37,921 nucleotides of DNA from the NCBI GenBank assembly GCA_020629955.1, contig JAHDCI010000032.1:1-37921 (forward strand). Reading direction: 5' to 3'. This DNA comes from Myxococcota bacterium. Lineage in GTDB: Bacteria; Myxococcota_A; Polyangia; Polyangiales; Houyiibacteriaceae. Of this stretch, positions 32,166-37,921 are shown in pieces. The notes beneath the pieces were generated by a model. That model saw only the letters and a program-made list of their open reading frames with translations. It ran no database searches and was not told the DNA's origin. The first letter of the stretch is position 1; each line of letters opens with the position of its first letter. A program made the translations under genes and the position numbers.

Positions 32166-33869
32166 TTATCGACGGCGACGGCGAATCAAGCCGACGAGTG
32201 CCAATCCGACAAGGCCGAGAAGCGGCGCGTTCGAACGTTCGTTCGACGCGATATGACAGTCACAGCCGCCGGTGTCGCGAGGGCCGCGCGGGTTTGCCGT
32301 GAGGCCGCCGGAATCGGCAGCTGCGTCTGCGCCCGCGTCCTCGTCTCCGCCGTCGACAACGCCGCCGTCATCCACGCCGCCATCTTCGCCCGGTCCAGCA
32401 TCCGGCATGTCGGGCGGGATCGTGCTCTCGTTCACACACTCCCCGAGTCGGCACACTTCACCGCCTGGGCAGACCGCACCTTCGCAGGCATCGACACAAC
32501 CATCTTCCGTGCAGGCCATTCCGGGCCCACAATCGACACCGACGCACGCGGTCGGCTCGCAGCGGCCATCGTCGAGGCAGGTCTCGCCGGCGAGGCAGCC
32601 ACCCGCGGGATGGTCACAGCGAGCCACGCAGGCGCCGCCATCACAGACGCTACACTCTGGATCGCAGGTCAGGTCTTCGCAGAGATCGAGGCAACGGCCG
32701 GCGACGCAGTCTTGTCCGACGGGGCAGGCGATCCCGGCGCACGCGCCGACACATTCGCCAGCGACGCATCGCTGTCCATCGGGACACTCAAGATCTTCGC
32801 AGCCGATATCGATGCACTGACCGTCGAGACACGCCTGGCCGTCCGGGCAGCTTCCCTCAAAGCAAACATCGATGCAGCGTCCGCGGTCGCAAACCTGCGT
32901 CTCGAAGGGGCAAAGGTCGCCCTCGTCGGTGGTGCCATCGCAATCGTTGTCGACCGCGTCGCAGAGCTCGTCGCTGGAACCAACCACGGGCACACACTCG
33001 GTGCCTCCACCGACACAAGCGGTGACGCCTTCGCCGCAGATTCCAATCTCACCGGTGTCGCAAGATTCGCCCGCATCGGGACAGATGACTGCACCCGCTC
33101 GGATCTGGTAGCGCCAAACGCCGGTTTCGCCGACATTCGAGCTCTCACAGAGATGCGCGGAGATACCTGGCTCACGCGAGCCATCGATTTCAACGAAGTC
33201 CTCTTCGTTGCCGGCATCAAAACCAGCCTGAGCCTCCGTGCCACCGAAACCGTCCGTGCCACCACTCGCGTCGCCCGTTTCCCACTCGCAGCGGTTGTAG
33301 CGGAACTCCACGTCGAAGTCGCCCTCGGCGCCACCGCAACCAGGAACGGCCGTAAGAATGAGCTGGAAGTTCATTCGAAGGCTCTCGTCGCAGCGGTAGT
33401 AACCAACGTTGTCCCACGTGACGATCATACGGCCGGGCTCGAGGTGCCACCACACGGAGTTATCGCCGGTGGAGGAACAAACGCCACGGGTGCCGGTCGA
33501 ACAGGACCCTGGTTCGCGGATATCCACGTCGGCCCAGAAAGGCGCGATCATCGGCTGGTCAGCGACCGGGAAAGGATCCGGCGTAAAGCGGCTGAGCGAT
33601 CCACTGAACGTGATATTTCCGTTCGTGTTCACGTAGACCGAGCTATGCGTCCGATCGAAGAACCGAAGCCCGGAAGGGAAGGCATCTTCGAGCGAAATAA
33701 TATCGGAAGAGCCATCGTCGTTTAGGTACAGACAGTCGCTTCCGTAGTCACGAGGACCGCCAAGTCCGCCGAGGATCGGAGCCTGCGCAAGCGAAACGCT
33801 CGCTTGAGCAAACAACGAAAACGAAAGAAGGAGGATTGAGATTTGATTCCGCATTTGGTGTTTCTTCAT
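32166..33869 (-). CDS. MYXO-CTERM surface protein with NIDO-like and cysteine-repeat domains
   Basis: A 567-residue secreted protein. Signal peptide: ISILLLSFSLFAQASVSLAQ. The N-terminal about 210 residues have an NIDO-like (nidogen) pattern: VYVNTNGNITFSG, PMIAPFWADVDI, RMIVTWDNVGYY. Next comes a MopE-type motif (CDAVDNDCDGTTDEGDLC), then about eight Cys repeats of form CPDGQxCxxGxC, an Asp/Ala linker and a tail GGCDCHIASN, hydrophobic segment, RRRRR. The tail matches MYXO-CTERM sorting: cleavage at the Cys region and outer-surface display. GTG at 33881 and ATG at 33854 are also possible starts. The upstream YkgJ-type gene ends 4 bp before the chosen start, so they may be co-transcribed. Confidence 0.87.
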   Translation of the reverse strand: MKKHQMRNQISILLLSFSLFAQASVSLAQAPILGGLGGPRDYGSDCLYLNDDGSSDIISLEDAFPSGLRFFDRTHSSVYVNTNGNITFSGSLSRFTPDPFPVADQPMIAPFWADVDIREPGSCSTGTRGVCSSTGDNSVWWHLEPGRMIVTWDNVGYYRCDESLRMNFQLILTAVPGCGGAEGDFDVEFRYNRCEWETGDASGGTDGFGGTEAQAGFDAGNEEDFVEIDGSREPGISAHLCESSNVGETGVWRYQIRAGAVICPDAGESCDTGEIGICGEGVTACVGGGTECVPVVGSSDELCDAVDNDCDGTTDEGDLCPFETQVCDRGRCIDVCFEGSCPDGQACLDGQCIDIGCEDLECPDGQRCVAGECVGACAGIACPVGQDCVAGRCLDLCEDLTCDPECSVCDGGACVARCDHPAGGCLAGETCLDDGRCEPTACVGVDCGPGMACTEDGCVDACEGAVCPGGEVCRLGECVNESTIPPDMPDAGPGEDGGVDDGGVVDGGDEDAGADAAADSGGLTANPRGPRDTGGCDCHIASNERSNAPLLGLVGLALVGLIRRRRR

Positions 33870-33873
33870 CCTG

Positions 33874-34917
33874 CTAGGCACGCATTCGGACCATGAGGTC
33901 CGTCCAGAACTGGGATTCGCCGAGCAACTCGACGACCATCACAGCCTCTGCCGCGGCGCGGTCAGAACGCTCACCATGCACGCTTTGAAGATGGGCCGCA
34001 ATCCAACGTGCTACGTGAACTCGAGTCACGATTTCCGCCCGGGCATTCTCGAAATCAGTGAACTCCGCCCACTTCAGCGACCACAGCCAGTCCGCGACCC
34101 AGTCGGCGAGCACGGCGTCCTCCGAGCGCGGTGTACCGGGCCTTGCCTGTGCGCGGTCAAAAGCCTCGGACCAGGGCCGGAGGGGAAGACGCGCTCGGTA
34201 GGTGGAATCCTGCACCGCGCGGGCGGCTTCTACGAACCATAAAGCGGCGAAACCAAAGGCAGATCCATCTACGGCCTCATCGGCGATCTCCTGAAGCTCT
34301 TCGGCCCAGGTCGACTTTTTCAGTTTGGGGAAAGGTTCGCTCTGAAGGATGGCGTCGAGCGGTTCTCCATCCGAGAGCGCCTGAAGAATGGGCGCCTCCA
34401 CTCTCTTCCAATCGGCAAATGAGATCGCTTTGCTCTTTCGCGAGAGACGCACCTTTTTGATGTTGCGCTCTGCCCAGATTTTTCCTTGGTCGGAGAGCGG
34501 AGCCAGACAATCTTTCACCTCAAGCTTCGGTCGCTCACCTAAGGTCCGGCATGGGCAGCGGTGGTCGGTGGTGATTCGACCGCCTTCGGGCGTTTCCGTG
34601 AGCCCGAGCGGAAAACGGCGACATCCCTCTGGCTTCGAGTCCTCGCCAAGCTCCGCGTGAATTCGGCATCGGCGATCGTCCATCAAGAAATGACATCCGC
34701 CATCGCTCGCGGTGCAGAGCATCGGCTCGTCGAATTCTTCGTCGAAATGGGCGCCGTCTTCGTCGATCGAACGCACCGCTTCGAGTTCATCATCGGTTAG
34801 AGGACCGAGCCCGTGGATGTTTGTGCAGCAGAGTCCGTCGCCAAAACAGCGATATTCTGCACCTGGCCGGACCTGATACGGCGGCGCCTTCGGCGCTTGC
34901 TTTAGTTTCTTGCCCAC
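33874..34917 (-). CDS. YkgJ-type cysteine-cluster protein
   Basis: A 347-residue protein with a GTG start and GAGGA upstream. The N-terminal third carries the cluster C-x5-CC (Cys24, Cys30-31), CTASDGGC, CRIHAELG, CRRFPLG and HRCPC. This is the pattern of the YkgJ/CxxCxxCC family, thought to bind a metal or Fe-S site. The rest is helical (AELQEIADEAVDG, ARWIAAHLQSVHG), without a known domain. Function is unknown; family members are suspected of metal or cluster chemistry. It overlaps or abuts the MYXO-CTERM gene behind it and is divergent from the gene at 34986. Confidence 0.8.
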   Translation of the reverse strand: MGKKLKQAPKAPPYQVRPGAEYRCFGDGLCCTNIHGLGPLTDDELEAVRSIDEDGAHFDEEFDEPMLCTASDGGCHFLMDDRRCRIHAELGEDSKPEGCRRFPLGLTETPEGGRITTDHRCPCRTLGERPKLEVKDCLAPLSDQGKIWAERNIKKVRLSRKSKAISFADWKRVEAPILQALSDGEPLDAILQSEPFPKLKKSTWAEELQEIADEAVDGSAFGFAALWFVEAARAVQDSTYRARLPLRPWSEAFDRAQARPGTPRSEDAVLADWVADWLWSLKWAEFTDFENARAEIVTRVHVARWIAAHLQSVHGERSDRAAAEAVMVVELLGESQFWTDLMVRMRA

Positions 34918-34985
34918 GTCGCGTTCCTCGTCATTACGCTCGTTCTTCGCCCAAATGGCAGAGAATCAGATAGGATAGCCGAGTC

Positions 34986-35498
34986 ATGCCCTCGCCGCTG
35001 CTCGGTTACAACACGAATGTTCGCCACCACGGCAAGCTCTACCACATCCAGACCGAGGACTCTGGGGTACAGCGACCGCATATCATTACGCATCTATTCG
35101 CGGACGGTGGGCGCATTATCGCGTCGAAAAAAACAACCTACGGCGACATTCTTGGCACGGACGACCTGCAAGCGCGCGTGAAGCAGATGATGCGCGACCA
35201 ACACAAGGCGATGTTCATCGAGCTGCGTGACGGAATCTACGACGAAGAGAATAGCGAGCCGACCCAGGAAGTATCCGTCCCGCCAGTCGACCCCGCGACC
35301 CTCGACGCCGCCGCCGCACAAATCGAAGTGGCGCCCCCGAAACCCGCGAGGGAATCTCGCTACCAGTCGACGCGCCCGGCGCAGCCCTCCGAACCCGCAA
35401 ACCCCGCGTCGATCTTTGGCGGAGACTTGCTCAGCGAGAAGAGCCTTGATGAGGTCATCTTGAGCTATCTCGCCGAGGACCTCGACGAAGACGATTGA
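34986..35498 (+). CDS. Conserved Myxococcota hypothetical protein
   Basis: A 170-residue protein. The N-terminal about 75 residues (GYNTNVRHHGKLYHIQTEDSG, then HIITHLFADGGRIIASKKTTYGDIL) resemble a domain that recurs as the N-terminus of uncharacterised proteins in Myxococcota. A Pro/Ala-rich linker follows, and the tail SLDEVILSYLAEDLDEDD is an amphipathic, very acidic helix, probably a binding peptide. No signal or membrane segment is present, so it is cytosolic. The ATG at 34986 is the only good start. It is followed by ctaB after 190 bp, with no obvious functional link. Confidence 0.75.
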   Translation: MPSPLLGYNTNVRHHGKLYHIQTEDSGVQRPHIITHLFADGGRIIASKKTTYGDILGTDDLQARVKQMMRDQHKAMFIELRDGIYDEENSEPTQEVSVPPVDPATLDAAAAQIEVAPPKPARESRYQSTRPAQPSEPANPASIFGGDLLSEKSLDEVILSYLAEDLDEDD

Positions 35499-35688
35499 GG
35501 AAGAGCGCCGATGAGCAACTCGGCGTTCGAAATGGACAGATAGGACCTGGATACACGACGCTTTTGTCGGGTAGAACCGTTCCCGTGAACAAGCGCATCG
35601 AAAACGATCCGGGAGCCGCTGGACAAACGCTCGATTTCGCGCCAAATGACTCCTCAGCAGAGCGTGCAAACGCCCTCGCAGTCCGACC

Positions 35689-36597
35689 ATGGAAGCTGTT
35701 GTTCCCGGAAAAACCGAACAGGATCGTCCCTTTGGAGAAGTGATCCGCGATATCGTCGCGCTCACGAAGCCGAAGATCACTGCGTCCGTGATTCTGACGA
35801 CGGCCGGAGGCATGTGGCTCGCTCCCGGGACACGCCCTTGGCACGTCATCTTGGTGATGCTCGCGACGACCGTTGCCGTGGTGGGCTCGGCGAACTCGTT
35901 AAACTGCTGGCTTGAGCGCGATAGCGACCGCTTCATGCAGCGGACACGGAACCGGCCGCTTCCCGATGGTCGCCTGCAACCGAATATTGCGCTTTGGCTC
36001 GGCGGAATCCTCGCATTTTTGAGCGTTCCTACGCTCTCGCTGGTTGTGAACCCGATGACCGGGCTGCTCGGCGCCATTGCGCTCGTCAGCTACGTCGCGG
36101 TGTATACGCCGATGAAGCGGACCTCTTCGTTCTCCCTGCTCGTGGGCTCTGTCCCTGGCGCCCTTCCTCCGTTAATGGGCTGGACGGCAATCACGGGGAC
36201 TCTCGATGCGCCTGGATTGGTCCTCTTCGGGATCCTTTTCTTTTGGCAGGTGCCGCACTTTATCGCGATCGCGATTTACCGGAAGCATGACTACGAAGCG
36301 GCCGGTTTGAAGACCTTGCCCTCGGAGCGCGGAGAAAAGAACGCTGCGATTCAGGGCGTGCTCTATGCCGGTGCGCTCCTGGTGACTTCCGTGCTTCTTT
36401 GGGTGTACCGCGCTGCCGGCCCGATCTACCTCGCCGCTGCCTTGATCCTCGGCGGGTACCAGCTCGCGATGGCCGTTCGGCTCGTGCTGATGGACGGCAA
36501 GGCGGCGCCCGCGCGGAAAATGTTCTTCTCCACGCTGATCTACCTTGTTGGGCTCTTCGCAGCACTGGCGATTGACCTAGTCGTCTTCTCGCTATGA
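35689..36597 (+). CDS. ctaB: Protoheme IX farnesyltransferase
   Basis: A 302-residue UbiA-family prenyltransferase with about eight or nine membrane helices. The first Asp-rich site is NCWLERDSDRFMQRTRNRPLP, and the second region is YTPMKRTSSFSLLVGSVPGALPPLMGW; GILFFWQVPHFIAIA and YRKHDYEAAGLKTLP are standard CtaB/CyoE motifs. It converts heme B to heme O by adding farnesyl, needed for aa3- or bo-type oxidases. An in-frame TGA lies about 40 bp upstream, so ATG at 35689 is the likely start. The stop overlaps the SCO1-like start (36594-36597). The two form a cytochrome oxidase assembly pair; no oxidase subunit genes are in the window. Confidence 0.95.
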   Translation: MEAVVPGKTEQDRPFGEVIRDIVALTKPKITASVILTTAGGMWLAPGTRPWHVILVMLATTVAVVGSANSLNCWLERDSDRFMQRTRNRPLPDGRLQPNIALWLGGILAFLSVPTLSLVVNPMTGLLGAIALVSYVAVYTPMKRTSSFSLLVGSVPGALPPLMGWTAITGTLDAPGLVLFGILFFWQVPHFIAIAIYRKHDYEAAGLKTLPSERGEKNAAIQGVLYAGALLVTSVLLWVYRAAGPIYLAAALILGGYQLAMAVRLVLMDGKAAPARKMFFSTLIYLVGLFAALAIDLVVFSL

Positions 36598-37151
36598 AAC
36601 ATCGATTCCTGGCGCTCGCAGTTCTCTTTGCGGCGTGTGGTGATTCGGAAGCCGGCGTCGGCCGCGCGATATATGACGCCCCGAGCTTCGCCCTGACGGC
36701 GCAGAGCGGAGAGAGTTTCGAATCGAGTGCTCTCGCTGGCAAGGTCTGGGTTGTGCACTTCTTCTTCACGAGTTGCCCCTCGGTCTGTCCGGTACTGACG
36801 GCGAAGATGCAGAGACTTCAGGCTGACCTTGCCGGACTCAGCGGCTTTCATCTCGTCTCGTTTTCGGTCGATCCCGAGACCGACACGCCTGAAGTTCTGA
36901 CGGAGTACGCGCAGCGGCATAACGCCGATCTTCGCAACTGGACTTTCCTAACGGGAGAGACCGAAGCGATCCGAGAAGCTGTCGTTGAGGGGCTCAGGGT
37001 CGGCATTGGTGAACGGGACGCGCGCGGCGATATCCGCCACGGGAACTACTTTGTGCTGGTCGACCAAGAAGGCAAAGTACGAGGCTACTACCGCCCGGAC
37101 GACGAGAGCCAGGCGCAGCTTCGCGAACACGTCCGCGAACTGCTTGAGTAA
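36594..37151 (+). CDS. SCO1/SenC-type copper chaperone lipoprotein
   Basis: A 185-residue thioredoxin-fold protein. The lipobox LFAAC (Cys15) anchors it to the membrane outside the cytoplasm. The copper site CPSVC is at Cys61 and Cys65, and the distal His is in RHGNYFVLVD. It delivers Cu to the CuA centre of cytochrome c oxidase. Translational overlap with ctaB fits one assembly operon. No terminator is evident directly after it. Confidence 0.92.
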   Translation: MKHRFLALAVLFAACGDSEAGVGRAIYDAPSFALTAQSGESFESSALAGKVWVVHFFFTSCPSVCPVLTAKMQRLQADLAGLSGFHLVSFSVDPETDTPEVLTEYAQRHNADLRNWTFLTGETEAIREAVVEGLRVGIGERDARGDIRHGNYFVLVDQEGKVRGYYRPDDESQAQLREHVRELLE

Positions 37152-37649
37152 CGCTTGGGCTTGACTGCTGGCGTCGCGGGAAAGTTCGCGCGCACGATGC
37201 GACTGATTTTCGCTTCGACTTCGTAACGACTCGACGAACACCGCAGCTCATCGGGGTGCGTCAACCGTCCAGCGTTATCCCCCGTTTCATATCGTTGCGA
37301 TTCTCCCAAAGAAGCCCGAGGTTGGTGTATCGATCGGCGCTTCACGCCAGCGGGGAGAGGGCTTGCTCCTCCCGCGACGGAAACCGCACTCGCAGCCCCG
37401 ATTCACGCACTCCGTGACTGAGCAAGACTCCACTTTCACAAACGCCCGAGGTTAATGTTGGATTCGGGTGCTGGTTTCACCAGTGGGGAGCGGAAATGTG
37501 TCGGTGACACTGCGGCCCAGACGCTCTCGCTATCATATTTCGCCGCTTCGCCCCTCGAATCTCCCGATGTTCATCCGAATCTTGGGGAAAAGACGCACCG
37601 ATGCGCCGCGGGGGCATCTACCGCAGCGTGAGTCGAAGCTCGACAGACG
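37152..37649. other. 498-bp intergenic region, possible transposon flank
   Basis: No convincing gene is present. Near the right end GTCGA-AGC-TCGAC forms a hairpin at 37632-37644, a few bases past the stop of the Y1-transposase-like gene. A short frame at 37261-37338 looks protein-like but has no start or family. The two 90-bp repeat copies do not recur here. Confidence 0.45.
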
Positions 37650-37921
37650 TTAGACCGTCAGACAGCCGAGTTTTCGGACCATGAACCAAGTCCCCATCGG
37701 AAAGACAGTCTCGCGCTCGCCGGCGCGAAATCGGTCGAGCGCCTCGCGGTACGCCAAGCGGAACAAACGATACTGCTCAATCTTCTCGCGTAGCACGTTC
37801 GCGGAGCGGGCTTTGATCGTCGGAATAATCGTTCGGCGAGGGAGCGCCCCGGCTTCTGTCCGCCAGTCCGTCGCCATCACCTTTCGCCAGCCGAGCGGCT
37901 TCACCACCTCCGCGCTCGCAA
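37650..37921 (-). CDS. Probable REP-associated tyrosine (Y1) transposase, C-terminal part
   Basis: The frame stays open to the window edge, so the N-terminal catalytic half (HUH motif and Tyr) is outside. The visible end, with LPRRTIIPTIKARSANVLRE, QYRLFRLAYREALDRFRAG and VFPMGTWFMVRKLG, resembles the C-terminus of IS200-like transposases of Myxococcota, where an AYR.AL..F..G...VFP.GTW.....G pattern is common. This is recall of a pattern, not a search. Whether the gene is complete is unknown. The first codons in view (GCG AGC GCG GAG) are not a start. Confidence 0.6.
   Translation of the reverse strand, partial: ASAEVVKPLGWRKVMATDWRTEAGALPRRTIIPTIKARSANVLREKIEQYRLFRLAYREALDRFRAGERETVFPMGTWFMVRKLGCLTV

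Noticed and set aside
32061-33725. 554-codon plus-strand open frame
   Set aside because: Antisense of the cysteine-repeat gene; the repetitive high-GC sequence keeps the opposite frame open. No domain is seen.
37261-37338. Short minus-strand frame ending NLGLLWENRND...
   Set aside because: It looks protein-like but is short, has a TGA just upstream, no start and no family that I can name; could be a pseudogene remnant.

Overview
The window looks like chromosomal DNA of a high-GC Gram-negative bacterium of the phylum Myxococcota (former delta-proteobacteria). The support is a protein with a MYXO-CTERM-type tail (Cys pair, hydrophobic segment, poly-Arg), a HRDVSPQN-type Ser/Thr kinase with a C-terminal PEGA domain, several lipoproteins with Asp/Ser/Cys-rich linkers and MopE-like DCDG motifs, and a conserved GYNTNVRHHGKLYHIQTEDSG-type protein. 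No plasmid, phage or CRISPR signal was seen. There is one tRNA (Cys) and no rRNA.

Layout. 1-5647 (minus strand): a tightly coupled run of alpha/beta hydrolase, secreted metzincin-like protease, beta-ketoacyl synthase, short Cys-less ketoacyl-synthase-like protein, second beta-ketoacyl synthase and patatin-like lipase. The last four overlap by ATGA. 5744-5908: tRNA-Cys with its own promoter and terminator. 6049-8885 (plus): a periplasm-facing membrane protein coupled to a membrane Ser/Thr kinase. 8968-10375 (minus): arsM-marR, an arsenite methyltransferase and a cysteine-rich MarR regulator behind a palindromic operator. 10497-18592 (minus): a giant alpha-2-macroglobulin-like protein and penicillin-binding protein 1C. 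19093-22939 (plus): esterase lipoprotein, astB, small membrane protein and polysaccharide deacetylase. 22943-24487 (minus): a sensor histidine kinase.

24715-28907 holds surface proteins: a Cys-rich lipoprotein, a 58-residue zinc-ribbon gene, a seven-motif FG-GAP/UnbV lipoprotein and a small membrane protein. 29079-32058 (minus) is a three-gene unit of PARG-like hydrolase, FAD oxidoreductase and ECF41-type sigma factor. 32166-34917 (minus) has a YkgJ-type Cys-cluster protein and the MYXO-CTERM protein. 34986-37151 (plus) has a conserved hypothetical followed by ctaB and a SCO1-like gene for cytochrome oxidase assembly. The right edge carries the C-terminal part of a probable REP-associated (Y1) transposase.

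Main points for a second look: a 90-bp repeat present twice (about 92% identical), each copy starting 2 bp after the TAG stop of a minus-strand gene; the ketoacyl-synthase/patatin operon; the MarR-ArsM pair with cysteine pairs and operator; the alpha-2-macroglobulin without a thioester motif next to PBP1C; and the PARG/FAD/ECF41 module with a candidate self-regulated promoter.
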